A DNA stretch of 59,561 bases from an uncultured Paracoccaceae bacterium (GCA_937916485.1 CALFSV010000322.1:1-59561); one strand, 5' to 3'; shown: positions 1 to 8,907, numbered from the stretch's first letter. A program made the numbers and translations. Notes: generated by a model from the letters alone, not told the origin.

Positions 1-2
1 CC

Positions 3-1169
3 GGGCTTTATGGACAGCGGGTCGACCAGATTGCACGCGCCATCCGTTATGCTGATCCTGATGTGACGGTGCGCGTGGTAGAATTCATGAACGACTCCGT
101 TCGTGGCGACATCACGTCTCGATCAGCAAGCTTCCTGGCGGACGCAGCCCAGCTTCTTGCCCTAGCCGACCAAAAAGTCAGTGGAAACTTCGTGACCGTC
201 GATGGAACAGAGTATCATCAGCTTGCGGTTGCGACCGATCAGCATGCCCCGGCGGCGCTGACCGATTTCCTATGGCGACACGGACATTGCCCTGCCAATA
301 CCCTGATTTTGACCTTCCCAGCCTTTCCCCTCCTGACACAACTGGCACGGGTGATCTCGTCATTCCCGATGGTCGCAGATATCGTGGATAATCAGCTTGC
401 ATGGGGTAACAACAAGACCCGCTCCAATCTGATTGGGCAATACGCCTGGCTGATGAAAAGCTCGCGACAGGTCGTGTTCAACTCCGCAGACAATATGGCG
501 TATTTCAGAGACGCCGGTTTCTTTAATGAAACGGCCAAGGATCGCGTTTCAATCGTACCGAACTGGTACATGGCACCGGCTCACCGGAATCTCATGCGTC
601 TTGCACAGCCGCCGGTTCGCAATGGGATCGTGGACGTGATCTACAGCGGCAACCTCAACGACCGGATCGACTGGGCCCTGCTTGAGCGGCTCGCGCGATC
701 CTCGGACAAGCTTCGCCTGCACATCGCCGGTGACGGGTCGCGTATGGCCGACCGAATAAGGGCAATGATGTCGATGGATAATGTCGTCTACTATGGCCCA
801 CTCAGTGAAGACAGGCTGAGCAGCTTGCTGGCGCGGATGCATCTAGCGATAATGCCCCATGTCACCGATGACGTATCATCCTTCATGAACCCACTGAAGG
901 TGCTGATGTACAGTGCCCACGGCCTGAATACCGTCGCGATGGCGGTGCCGGGACTGAACGAGATCGACGGGCTTTCGGTAGCCGATGATCCGATGTCATT
1001 CATCACAGAGGTTCACAGGATGGCAACGCAGGCGCGGGAGGGTATTCTCAACATTCCCAGCAAATCAGCCGAAGGCATGCCTGACTTCGCGCAAAAATAT
1101 GTCGACCTCGTGCTGAATGAGGTGCCAATCCTTCCGACGTCAGCGTTAAAGGATCAAGGCGCAAAATGA
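3..1169 (+). CDS. Glycosyltransferase, 5' end cut by window edge
   Basis: The frame is open from base 3 through a GTG at 63 to TGA at 1169, so the real start lies upstream; the GTG at 63 is probably internal. The visible ~388 residues look like a GT-B glycosyltransferase. The C-terminal half has a Rossmann-like start (VDVIYSGNLNDR), a helix with HIAGDG and a YYGPLSEDRLSSLLARMH segment, followed by MNPLKVLMYSAHG where GT4 enzymes bind the sugar nucleotide. It probably adds a sugar to a surface polysaccharide. The donor and acceptor cannot be read from sequence. The stop overlaps a following ATG (ATGA, 1166-1169) that begins a damaged second glycan gene, so this is likely the end of a polysaccharide locus. 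Confidence 0.7.
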   Translation, partial: GLYGQRVDQIARAIRYADPDVTVRVVEFMNDSVRGDITSRSASFLADAAQLLALADQKVSGNFVTVDGTEYHQLAVATDQHAPAALTDFLWRHGHCPANTLILTFPAFPLLTQLARVISSFPMVADIVDNQLAWGNNKTRSNLIGQYAWLMKSSRQVVFNSADNMAYFRDAGFFNETAKDRVSIVPNWYMAPAHRNLMRLAQPPVRNGIVDVIYSGNLNDRIDWALLERLARSSDKLRLHIAGDGSRMADRIRAMMSMDNVVYYGPLSEDRLSSLLARMHLAIMPHVTDDVSSFMNPLKVLMYSAHGLNTVAMAVPGLNEIDGLSVADDPMSFITEVHRMATQAREGILNIPSKSAEGMPDFAQKYVDLVLNEVPILPTSALKDQGAK

Positions 1170-1661
1170 TCGTGGTCGAGGTGGGCTGTCAGAGGGCACG
1201 CCTACAATGCCGTCGCTGCCAGCCTCGTGTCCGGCTACTACGCTATGGATCTGCGAAACCGGATCGGCCGCATCGGAAACCAAGGGCAATCAACTTCGCT
1301 ACAGTACAGCCCTGTCGACCAATCCGGCGCATCCAGCTGGGATGTTAGGGCCCTCTATCACGAATCCGACCGGCTCTGGCTGTTGTCCCATATACTCCAG
1401 CGGGAACGCGGATGGCGGGGGTTTGTCACCTTTGGCAAACGTCGCCCGACATTGGACGCACCCCTCGATAGTCTTGCCCAAAGGGCCAGAAGCCTCCGCA
1501 TTGGTATCGCGCCACCCCCCAATTTTGACGAAACGCTTTACCTCAAGAACAACTCGGATGTGAGCGAGGCCTGCAGCAAGGGCCAGTTTCACTCAGGGTT
1601 TGAGCACTATATTCTAGAAGGCCGCAAAGAGGCGCGTCCAAGGACAAGCCGCAACAATTAA
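1166..1661 (+). pseudogene. Frameshifted glycosyltransferase-type remnant
   Basis: Starting at the ATG that overlaps the previous stop, the frame reads MIVVE and then loses sense. Sense resumes in another frame as WAVRGHAYNAVAAS and runs to the TAA at 1661. Restoring two bases near 1181 would give MIVVEGWAVRGHAY, which resembles the MRIVVEGWR-type N-terminus I know from alphaproteobacterial glycosyltransferases. The last ~40 residues carry a FDETLYLKNNSDV...GFEHYILEGRKEARP module, a motif I recall from glycosyltransferase and sulfotransferase proteins of exopolysaccharide loci. The total length is far below a full enzyme, suggesting internal deletion as well. A GTG at 1227 could start a 144-residue protein instead. 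No function is assigned. Confidence 0.45.
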
Positions 1662-1717
1662 AGCAGCCAAGCGATCTGGCCTTGGGGCACGTGAGCGGGG
1701 ACGTTGAAACGCCTCCT

Positions 1718-3598
1718 TTACTCTGCCACTGCGGCGCCTTCGTTGGGCAGTTCGTCCGCCTGTAGAAAGCCACCGGACTGACGTTGCCAGAACCGTGCAT
1801 ATAGGCCATTGCGAGACATCAGCACGTCGTGTGGCCCATCTTCGACGATTTGACCCCGCTCCATCACCACAATCCGGTCCATCTGGGCGATGGTGGACAG
1901 GCGGTGGGCGATGGCGATGACAGTTTTGCCTTCCATCATGCCATAGAGTGTCGACTGAATTGCCGCCTCGACCTCACTATCGAGGGCGGATGTTGCCTCG
2001 TCCAGGATCAGGATCGGGGCGTCCTTGAGCATTACCCTTGCCAACGCGATCCTCTGCCGTTGCCCACCCGACAGTTTTACCCCCCGCTCACCGACATGAG
2101 CGTTGTAGCCTGTCCGCCCCTTGGGGTCTTGAAGGGTCAGAATGAACTCATGCGCCTCCGCCTTGCGGGCGGCGGCGATCATCTGTTCCTCGGTCGCATC
2201 GGGCCGGCCGTAAAGGATGTTGTCCCGGACCGACCGATGCAGGAGCGAGCTGTCCTGCGTCACCATTCCGATCGAAGCCCGCAGGCTGGATTGCTGGACC
2301 GTTTGCACGTTCTGGCCATCAATCTCGATCACACCGCTTTCGGCGTCGCGAAAGCGCAGCAGCAGGTTGACGAGCGACGATTTCCCGGCCCCGGACGGTC
2401 CGACAAGGCCGATCCTTTCGCCGCCGCGCACCGTCAGGTTGATGCCATTCAGCCCGCCCTGCCCCTTGCCATAATGATGCGTCAGGTCGCGCAGGACGAT
2501 GGCGCCTTGCGTTACCTTGATCGGCGGCGCGCCGGGTATGTCCGTGACCGTTTGAGGCACAGCGATGCTTTGCAGACCCTCGCGGATTGTGCCCATGTGT
2601 TCAAACATCCGCACCGTCATCCACATGATCCAGCCTGTCATGGTGTTCAGGCGCAGGGCCATCGCGACGGCGGCGGCCACCTCACCGATGGACAAGGCCC
2701 CATTGCTCCACAACCAAAGCGCCGGTCCGATGACCAACAGCATAGCGAGGGAGTTGAAGACGGCCATCGCCCCTTGCTGCAACGCAAAGAGCCGCATCAG
2801 CGCCCCGAACCGCAGGCGCTGCCGCCGCATCGCGTTGCGGGCAAAGGCCTCTTCCCGCTCTGCATGGGCGAAAAGTTTGACGGTTTCCATGTTGGTGTAG
2901 CTGTCCACAACACGGCCTGTGGTCAGAGAATTGGCATGGCTGTTCTTTTCCGATGCCGTCCCGGCACGCGGGGCGAGCCACAGAACAAAGACGACAAACG
3001 ACCCGATCCAAAGGGCAAGCGGCAGGGCAAGCCGCCAGTCCATGCCCGTCAGCAGGATGAGGGTCGCGATCGCGAATGCCGCCGCCTGCCAAAAGGCCTC
3101 GAACAACAGAAACGAAGAATCCTCGACCGCATAGCCCATGTTGAGGACCCGGTTCGACAGCCGCCCAGCAAAGTCATTCTGAAAAAAGCCAACCGGCTGG
3201 CCCAACATATGGCGATGCGACCGCCAGCGGGCCTGGGTCAACATGTTGGTCGAAATGCCCGAGAACAGGACAATCGCGTTCAACCCGACGACAAGGGGCC
3301 GCAGCATCAGAAGGATGACAGCCGCCAGAACCAATTCGATCCCATGGTCGGAAAAGAACGTTCCGGGCCCGGCAGCCATCTGATCGACCAACCGACCTGC
3401 ATACCAGATCAGACCTAGTTCCAGCACGGCAACAAGGCCCCCCAGAACGCCGCCAATCCACATCACCGTAGAAAAGGGTCGCAGATGCGACAGCATGAAG
3501 TGGATCGGCCGCTTGTCCGGGGTCTGTTCGGGGTAGGGACCAAACGGATCGACGCGCCCTTCGATCCAGACGAAAAGGCGGTTCAGTATCTGTTTCAT
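1718..3598 (-). CDS. ABC exporter half-transporter, second of pair
   Basis: This 626-residue protein fuses an N-terminal six-helix exporter domain (about residues 40-330) to an ATP-binding domain. Visible motifs are Walker A GPSGAGKS (400-407), the signature LSGGQ (509-513), Walker B and D-loop DEATSALD (533-540) and the switch histidine in AIAHRLSTI. The catalytic Glu and His are both present, so the site looks competent. It acts in the inner membrane as a dimer. It starts 5 bases after the stop of a very similar gene, so the two are co-transcribed and may form a heterodimer, though each could also homodimerise. The substrate is unknown; lipids, drugs or peptides are all possible for this MsbA-like class. 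Confidence 0.88.
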   Translation of the reverse strand: MKQILNRLFVWIEGRVDPFGPYPEQTPDKRPIHFMLSHLRPFSTVMWIGGVLGGLVAVLELGLIWYAGRLVDQMAAGPGTFFSDHGIELVLAAVILLMLRPLVVGLNAIVLFSGISTNMLTQARWRSHRHMLGQPVGFFQNDFAGRLSNRVLNMGYAVEDSSFLLFEAFWQAAAFAIATLILLTGMDWRLALPLALWIGSFVVFVLWLAPRAGTASEKNSHANSLTTGRVVDSYTNMETVKLFAHAEREEAFARNAMRRQRLRFGALMRLFALQQGAMAVFNSLAMLLVIGPALWLWSNGALSIGEVAAAVAMALRLNTMTGWIMWMTVRMFEHMGTIREGLQSIAVPQTVTDIPGAPPIKVTQGAIVLRDLTHHYGKGQGGLNGINLTVRGGERIGLVGPSGAGKSSLVNLLLRFRDAESGVIEIDGQNVQTVQQSSLRASIGMVTQDSSLLHRSVRDNILYGRPDATEEQMIAAARKAEAHEFILTLQDPKGRTGYNAHVGERGVKLSGGQRQRIALARVMLKDAPILILDEATSALDSEVEAAIQSTLYGMMEGKTVIAIAHRLSTIAQMDRIVVMERGQIVEDGPHDVLMSRNGLYARFWQRQSGGFLQADELPNEGAAVAE

Positions 3599-3603
3599 CC
3601 CGC

Positions 3604-5463
3604 CTACTCCGCTGCTGCCGTGTCGTCGTCCAGTTGATCGCCCAAGAAGCCGCCTGACTGGCGCGCCCAGAGACGGGCAAACATTCCGCCCCGTTCCAGC
3701 AACTCGGCGTGGGTGCCGTCCTCGATGATACGGCCCTGATCCATCACGATGATCCGGTCCATCTCGGCAATCGTCGACAGGCGGTGGGCAATGGCGATGA
3801 CGGTCTTGCCCTGCATCATGGTTTGCAGGGTCTGCTGGATGACCGCCTCAACCTCGCTGTCGAGGGCTGACGTCGCTTCGTCCAGCAAAAGGATGGGCGC
3901 GTCTTTCAGGATAACCCGCGCCAGCGCGATCCGCTGGCGCTGGCCGCCGGACAGCTTGACCCCCCGTTCACCGACGCGGGCGTCATAGCCTTTATTCCCT
4001 TCGGAATCTTCAAGGTCGAGGATAAAATCATGCGCCTCGGCCTTGCGGGCAGCCTCGATCATCTGCGCCTCGCTTGCGCCGGGGTTGCCGTACAGGATGT
4101 TCTCGCGCACCGACCTGTGCAGAAGGGCTGTGTCCTGCTGGACCATTCCCATCGTGCTGCGCAGCGAATCCTGTGTGACGGTGGCGATATCGGTTCCGTC
4201 AATCAGGATGCGCCCGCCCTCGGCCTCGTAAAAGCGCAGCAAAAGCTTGACGAGTGTCGATTTGCCAGCACCTGAGGGGCCGACAAGGCCGACCTTTTGG
4301 CCCGATGGAATGGACAGAGTAATCCGGTCCAATCCGCCCGCCAGACGGCCATAGTGGTGTGTCAGACCCTGAATTTCGATCCGGCCTTCGGTCAGTTGCA
4401 GCGGTCCGGCATTCGGTCGATCGGTCATGGCGATTGGCTGCGCGATGGTCATCATCCCCTCGGCCACGACGCCCAGCGATTGCACGAGGTTGGTGGTGGC
4501 CCACATGATCCAATAGGTCAGGTTATTCAGCCTCAGAACCAGCGCCGCTGCTGCAGCCACGGCCCCAACGGTCATCTGGCCGTGAAACCACAGCCAAAGG
4601 GCAAGCCCGATCAACGACACGATCAACGCACCGTTCAGGACAGTCAGGGTCACGTCCATCCGGGTGATGATGCGCATTTCACGGAAAAAGGTTTGCCGGG
4701 CCTCTTCGATGGCCTCGCGGGCGTAGCCAATCTCGCGGTCATGGTGGGCAAAGATCTTGACCGAATGGATGTTGGTATAGCTGTCCACCACCCGCCCGGT
4801 AATTGCGGACCGGGCGTCGGACGACGCGGTCGAGGCAGGGCCCGCCCGCCGGACGGTCCAGACCATGAGCCAAAGGTAAAGCCCGATCCAGCCAAATAGC
4901 GGTATCAAAAGCCGGGCATCGGCATCGCCCAGAAGGATCATTGCCCCGATCACCGTTGTCAGGGCAAATGTCACGGCGTCCAGCACCTGAAACACGGCCT
5001 CGCCCGCAGCGGGCGGGGTCTGCATGATCCGGTTCGCGATCCGTCCGGCAAAGTCATTCTCGAACCAGCCAACCGGCTGACGCAGAACGTGCCGATGGGC
5101 CCGCCAACGCATCATGGTTCCGAAATTCGGCAGGATCGTGTTGTGCAGAAGGGCCACGTCTATGCCAGCAAGAAGCGGCCGCACAACGACGATAACGCCG
5201 GCCACAATCAGCACTTCCGTCTTCTTCAGGGCCCAAACCTCGGCGGGTGTGCCCAGCGACAGGTAATCGATGACCTTTCCCATGTACCAGACGATGGCCA
5301 CGTCACCAAAGGCGACGATCGTCTTGAAAATGATGGCAAGGACAAGAACCCCCCGGAACGGGACCAGATATTCCTTCAGGAACGGCCAAAGCCGGGTCGG
5401 TGGGGTATCCTGCTCTGCATAGGACAGATAAGGGTCGACAAGGTTTTCAAAGAAACGAAGCAT
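3604..5463 (-). CDS. ABC exporter half-transporter, first of pair
   Basis: A 619-residue fused permease/ATPase, a paralogue of the gene that follows it. Walker A GPSGAGKST lies near 395, LSGGQRQR at about 504, DEATSALD at 528-535, with an intact AIAHRLSTI switch loop. The membrane part has the WWxMGKVIDYLS-like first helix region and a conserved DSYTNIHSVKIFAH coupling segment, mirrored in its partner. The ATG at 5463 is preceded by a weak GGAAG ribosome site. The 182 bases upstream contain a possible leader peptide and two hairpins, so expression may be controlled after transcription starts. The duplication probably predates this genome, because the two proteins have clearly diverged. Confidence 0.88.
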   Translation of the reverse strand: MLRFFENLVDPYLSYAEQDTPPTRLWPFLKEYLVPFRGVLVLAIIFKTIVAFGDVAIVWYMGKVIDYLSLGTPAEVWALKKTEVLIVAGVIVVVRPLLAGIDVALLHNTILPNFGTMMRWRAHRHVLRQPVGWFENDFAGRIANRIMQTPPAAGEAVFQVLDAVTFALTTVIGAMILLGDADARLLIPLFGWIGLYLWLMVWTVRRAGPASTASSDARSAITGRVVDSYTNIHSVKIFAHHDREIGYAREAIEEARQTFFREMRIITRMDVTLTVLNGALIVSLIGLALWLWFHGQMTVGAVAAAAALVLRLNNLTYWIMWATTNLVQSLGVVAEGMMTIAQPIAMTDRPNAGPLQLTEGRIEIQGLTHHYGRLAGGLDRITLSIPSGQKVGLVGPSGAGKSTLVKLLLRFYEAEGGRILIDGTDIATVTQDSLRSTMGMVQQDTALLHRSVRENILYGNPGASEAQMIEAARKAEAHDFILDLEDSEGNKGYDARVGERGVKLSGGQRQRIALARVILKDAPILLLDEATSALDSEVEAVIQQTLQTMMQGKTVIAIAHRLSTIAEMDRIIVMDQGRIIEDGTHAELLERGGMFARLWARQSGGFLGDQLDDDTAAAE

Positions 5464-5503
5464 TGGGGAGGACTTCCGAAAGGAGACTGTGCAACTAGGT
5501 GAA

Positions 5504-5569
5504 GCGGCTAATTATGGGCCGCCCTGATCAGGATCGGTCCGGTTAGGCCAGACGTCGGGGGATCCTGAT
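5504..5569 (-). promoter_or_regulatory. Candidate leader-RNA hairpins before ABC operon
   Basis: Read on the minus strand, ATCAGGATC (5569-5561) pairs perfectly with GATCCTGAT (5535-5527). Inside that arm, GTCTGG and CCGGAC form a second stem with one G-U pair around a 5-base loop that contains the TAA stop of the tiny ORF described separately. Just downstream is another hairpin, GCGGC/GCCGC (5522-5504). No U-run follows, so these are not simple terminators of the upstream cca gene. The arrangement of a short ORF inside a hairpin ahead of a transporter is like an attenuator. The structures are seen in the sequence; the regulatory role is inference. Confidence 0.4.
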
Positions 5570-5575
5570 TTCCAT
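5543..5575 (-). CDS. Possible 10-residue leader peptide
   Basis: An ATG at 5575 opens a 10-codon frame, MEIRIPRRLA, closed by TAA. It is preceded by an unusually good ribosome site: AGAGGAG with the GGAG ending 6 bases before the ATG, stronger than that of the ABC gene 80 bases downstream. The peptide is rich in Arg and Pro codons, as seen in some ribosome-stalling leaders, and its coding sequence makes up one arm of a hairpin. A TCTCCT in the following leader could pair with its Shine-Dalgarno sequence. It could also be chance, since a frame of this length is easy to find; the ribosome site is what argues for translation. Confidence 0.35.
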   Translation of the reverse strand: MEIRIPRRLA

Positions 5576-5645
5576 GTTGCTCTCCTCTTGGGTAAGGCTT
5601 CCGATACCCCAAAGTGGGCGCCCTGTCAGCCCTGAATTTTGTCCC

Positions 5646-6794
5646 CTAACGCAAAAGGTCAGCTTTGCTGAGGGCAAAGCCTGAGGCGATCCAACGCGCT
5701 TCGATCTCTTTGAGCCGCTTTCCCAAGGCTTCGCCCTGCACCTCTGGCATCAGGTCCGCGGCCCGGATCGGGCACTTCTGCCCAGCGCCAAACAGCGCGT
5801 CTTTGGTGGCAACGGGGGACAAATCGCCCCCAAGAAGTGCAGCTCGCAAGGCAAGAATATCAACCGCCTCTGTCGCCCCGTACCGATAGCCAAGCTCTGC
5901 GGCACCCATCCCATCCTCGACGCCGCGTCGCAGACGGGCAAGCTGGCTCATCTGCGCCTTGCTCAAACGAAGGTCATCGGCCCCTTCGCCGCCCAGCGCA
6001 GCAAGCCTGCGTATCGGGTCGGGGGCAAGCATTGCCCCATCCTCAATGTGAACGAGGATCGGGACGGCAAGCGACGACGCCCCCGGTAGGATTGCAGCAA
6101 GGGCCCCGGACGCCGCCATCGCGGCAAGGGCTGGCCCGGGGTCAGCTGCGGAAAGAAGCTTGATCAGTTCCGCCCCGACCCTCTCTTTCGACAGGTTGCC
6201 GATCATGTCGATATGGGCCGCGCAGGCGGCCAGCCCATCAGGGTCTATCCCACCGGCAGGGTCCCCATAGACCGCATGAAATCGAAAGAAGCGCAGGATG
6301 CGCAACGCATCCTCGAGGATACGGTCCTCGGCCTCTCCGATAAAGCGGACGCGACGCTCCTGCAGATCGGGCAATCCACCCAACGGGTCAGCAAGGAGGC
6401 CCTCGGGATCGCCATAAAGGGCGTTCATTGTGAAATCACGTCGGGCGGCATCCTCAGCGATATCATCGGAAAAGCGCACGACGGCGTGGCGGCCATCGGT
6501 CTCAACGTCCTTGCGAAAGGTCGTGATCTCAAACGGCTGGCCGTCCACAAGGACAGTCACCGTGCCATGGTCGATCCCTGTGGGAAGGGCGCGCAGGCCC
6601 GCAGCCTCGGCCAGCTTCATCACCGTTTCAGGGCGCGCGTTGGTGGTCAGGTCGAGATCTGTCGTCGGCAGACCCAGCAACGCGTTGCGGACACATCCGC
6701 CGACATACCAGGCTTGATAGCCGGCGTCAGTTAGCATGCCGCAAACGGCCTGTGGTCCGGGTTCCATCAGAAAGGGCGCATCGATGCGCGTCAC
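5646..6794 (-). CDS. cca: CCA tRNA nucleotidyltransferase family
   Basis: A class II nucleotidyltransferase of 382 residues that adds or repairs the 3' CCA end of tRNAs. The N-terminal catalytic core shows GGCVRN (32-37), the metal-binding DLDL pair (46-49), TTFRKD near 91-96 and RRDFTMNAL (118-126), followed by the ERRVRFIG and RILRFFRFHA neck motifs of this superfamily. Poly(A) polymerases share these motifs, but the length and the Rhodobacteraceae context favour the tRNA enzyme. It starts with GTG, whose GTGA overlaps the stop of the upstream Nudix gene, so it is translationally coupled as the last gene of the hslO-Nudix-cca operon. Confidence 0.88.
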   Translation of the reverse strand: MTRIDAPFLMEPGPQAVCGMLTDAGYQAWYVGGCVRNALLGLPTTDLDLTTNARPETVMKLAEAAGLRALPTGIDHGTVTVLVDGQPFEITTFRKDVETDGRHAVVRFSDDIAEDAARRDFTMNALYGDPEGLLADPLGGLPDLQERRVRFIGEAEDRILEDALRILRFFRFHAVYGDPAGGIDPDGLAACAAHIDMIGNLSKERVGAELIKLLSAADPGPALAAMAASGALAAILPGASSLAVPILVHIEDGAMLAPDPIRRLAALGGEGADDLRLSKAQMSQLARLRRGVEDGMGAAELGYRYGATEAVDILALRAALLGGDLSPVATKDALFGAGQKCPIRAADLMPEVQGEALGKRLKEIEARWIASGFALSKADLLR

Positions 6795-7387
6795 CGGGCC
6801 ATCCGTTCTGCAAGGGCCCGCAGGATACGGGCCGTCGCCCCCCAGATGTAATAGGGACCATAGGGAACGGTGTAGTAGTAGCGCCGGCGGCCTTGCCAGC
6901 GCCGCGCCTCGATCCGGAAATTCGCGGGGTTGATCACATGGGCCAGCGGGACGCAGAACACCTCTTCCACCTCGCCAGCTTCGGCACGTTCGGTGAAGTC
7001 GGCTGTGACCCAGCCGATAACGGGAGTGATGGTAAAACTTGTCACGGTTTCATGGGTCGGCAAGGTGCCGAGAACCTCGACCAATTCGCGGGGCAATCCG
7101 ATCTCTTCTTCTGCCTCGCGCAAAGCGGCGGCAACAGGCGAGGCGTCGTCAGGGTCCTGCTTACCCCCCGGAAACGCTATCTGGCCCGGATGGTGCTTTA
7201 GCCTGGCAGACCGCTTGGTCAGGATCACATCGACCCCACCCTCCCGTTCCTGCAGCGCGCATAGGACGCCCGCAGGCCGAAGCACCCTGCCTTCGGGCAA
7301 GCGCACATCGGGGTTCAGGTCGAAATCAGACGAATCGCCGCCGCGCAGCGCCAGGGCGCGGGCAACGGCGGCGATGGGGTCAGGCAT
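6791..7387 (-). CDS. Nudix hydrolase, CoA pyrophosphatase type
   Basis: 198 residues from the ATG at 7387, which lies inside the last codons of hslO (8-base overlap). A longer frame begins upstream but would run deep into hslO. The Nudix box GG..D......AA.REA.EEIGL spans about residues 74-98 and is intact. It is preceded by LTKRSARLKHHPGQIAFPGG (57-76), the extended motif that marks the CoA diphosphatase group (NudL/YeaB). Such enzymes cleave CoA and its derivatives to phosphopantetheine and 3',5'-ADP. The C-terminus WGATARILRALAERM also fits this group. Coupling to hslO and cca suggests constitutive housekeeping expression. Confidence 0.85.
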   Translation of the reverse strand: MPDPIAAVARALALRGGDSSDFDLNPDVRLPEGRVLRPAGVLCALQEREGGVDVILTKRSARLKHHPGQIAFPGGKQDPDDASPVAAALREAEEEIGLPRELVEVLGTLPTHETVTSFTITPVIGWVTADFTERAEAGEVEEVFCVPLAHVINPANFRIEARRWQGRRRYYYTVPYGPYYIWGATARILRALAERMAR

Positions 7388-8378
7388 TGTCACCTGGCGT
7401 CTCTTCTGCTTCGAAGCCAAGGGTCTTTGGGTCCAGTTCGTAATGGGCCCCACAGAATTGGCAGTCGGCGGTCACGATCCCCTCATCCGTTGTCATGTAG
7501 CGGATGTCCTTGGCAGAATAGATCGACAGGCTTTGCCGAACCTTGTCCGATGAACAAGAGCAGCCAAAGGTCACTGGCTGGGGATCAAAGACCCTTGGAC
7601 GTTCCTCATGAAAGAGCCGAACCAGAAGGTCCGTTGGCTGAACCGAGGGGCCGATCATTTCGATCTGCTCAACCGTGTCGAGCAGGACATTGGCCCGGTT
7701 CCAGTTTTCGCCCTCGTCCTCATCAAGGATGTCCGTCGCCTCCAGAAGACCGCCTTCGCCCGACCCACCGTCCTTGGCGTAGGGCGAGGCTTTGGGCATG
7801 TGTTGCAGCATCATGCCGCCAGCGCGCCAGGATTCGTCCTCTTTGGGAAGGCGCGAACGGCCAAAGGCCAGCGAAAAGCGGGTTGGCAGCTGCTCGGACT
7901 GGGCAAAGTAGGTCTCGGCGCAGGCGGACAGCGATCCTCCGGCAATCGGTGTGATGCCCTGATAGGGGGTCGTGCCCTCGCCTTGGTCGATCAGCACGGC
8001 AAAGTAGCCTTTTCCGATCTGGCTAAAGGGTTCGGCGCTATGATCGAGCCGTTCGGCATCGAAACTGGCATAGGCACGAATGCGGGCGGGTTCGCCATCA
8101 TCCGTCGGACCGTAGTAATCCGTTGCGATCAGTCGGGCCGGTCCGTCACCGCGGACTTGCAGCGACAGCTTCCAGCGCAGTTTGATCGTCTGGCCGATCA
8201 AAGCGGTCAAAAGCGCCATCTCGGCCACGAGGGCCTCGATAGACGGCGGATAGTCATGTTGTTCAAGGACACGATCCAACACCCCGTCGAGTCGCGCGAC
8301 GCGACCCCGGATATCCGAGCGGTCGAGTTGGAACGGCAGGACGGTATCGTCCCAGGCAATACGGGCGCCGAGGGTCAT
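7380..8378 (-). CDS. hslO: Hsp33 redox-regulated chaperonin
   Basis: Cytoplasmic holdase chaperone activated by oxidation. I chose the ATG at 8378 (332 residues, MTLGARIAWDD) because GAAGGAAAG lies just before it; an ATG at 8408 would add ten residues with no better ribosome site. The C-terminal zinc centre is complete: CSC followed by CQFC, the four thiolates that form disulfides under peroxide stress and unfold the linker. The N-terminal substrate-binding domain contains the LTALIGQTIKLRWKLSLQ segment typical of Hsp33. It is the first gene of an operon with the Nudix and cca genes and is divergent from another Nudix gene, with an 80-base shared promoter region. Confidence 0.92.
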   Translation of the reverse strand: MTLGARIAWDDTVLPFQLDRSDIRGRVARLDGVLDRVLEQHDYPPSIEALVAEMALLTALIGQTIKLRWKLSLQVRGDGPARLIATDYYGPTDDGEPARIRAYASFDAERLDHSAEPFSQIGKGYFAVLIDQGEGTTPYQGITPIAGGSLSACAETYFAQSEQLPTRFSLAFGRSRLPKEDESWRAGGMMLQHMPKASPYAKDGGSGEGGLLEATDILDEDEGENWNRANVLLDTVEQIEMIGPSVQPTDLLVRLFHEERPRVFDPQPVTFGCSCSSDKVRQSLSIYSAKDIRYMTTDEGIVTADCQFCGAHYELDPKTLGFEAEETPGDNA

Positions 8379-8457
8379 GGGCTTTCCTTCAAAGATCGGA
8401 ATTGGCATACCGCGTCCATATAGGTGCAGCAAGCAAGAGACCAATGGGGAAGCGGGT

Positions 8458-8907
8458 ATGATCAAGCGACATGGCGAGGCGCCCGAGGCCGGGCGGCGCT
8501 ACATCAGACGCCCCGGGGTTTATGCAATCCTGCCCCGCGGCCGGGATTTGCTGCTGACCTTTCAGGCCGAACCTTGGCCAGAAATCCAGCTTCCGGGCGG
8601 CGGGATCGACAAGGGCGAAAACCCCATTGCGGCCCTGCACCGCGAAGTGTTCGAAGAGACCGGTTGGCGCATCGCATCGCCCCGTCGTCTAGGGGCGTTC
8701 CGCCGGTTTACCTACATGCCTGAATATGACCTATGGGCCGAAAAACTATGCCATATCTACATCGCACATCCGGTCCGGCCACATGGACCGCCGACAGAGC
8801 CGGGGCATATGGCGCTATGGATGTCGTCGGCCGAGGCGGCAGAAACGCTGGCCAATAGCGGCGACCGGGAATTTGTTGCCCGCCTTCAGGGCAGTGGGCG
8901 TCCCTGA
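8458..8907 (+). CDS. Nudix hydrolase
   Basis: 149 residues from the ATG at 8458, preceded by a GGGGAAG ribosome site. The Nudix box runs from GGGIDKGENP to REVFEETGW (47-70), with the metal-binding REVFEE intact. The protein is short and has no extra domain, so the substrate cannot be told; candidates include oxidised nucleotides and diadenosine or ADP-ribose compounds. The C-terminal part (MPEYDLWAEKLCHIYIAHPV) resembles the small MutT-like proteins common in Rhodobacteraceae. Its 3' end overlaps the convergent membrane-protein gene by 22 bases. Confidence 0.82.
   Translation: MIKRHGEAPEAGRRYIRRPGVYAILPRGRDLLLTFQAEPWPEIQLPGGGIDKGENPIAALHREVFEETGWRIASPRRLGAFRRFTYMPEYDLWAEKLCHIYIAHPVRPHGPPTEPGHMALWMSSAEAAETLANSGDREFVARLQGSGRP

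Noticed and set aside
1829..3418. Long plus-strand open frame across the second ABC gene
   Set aside because: It is antisense to a clear ABC transporter, and its translation is low-complexity, rich in His, Gln, Arg and Pro.
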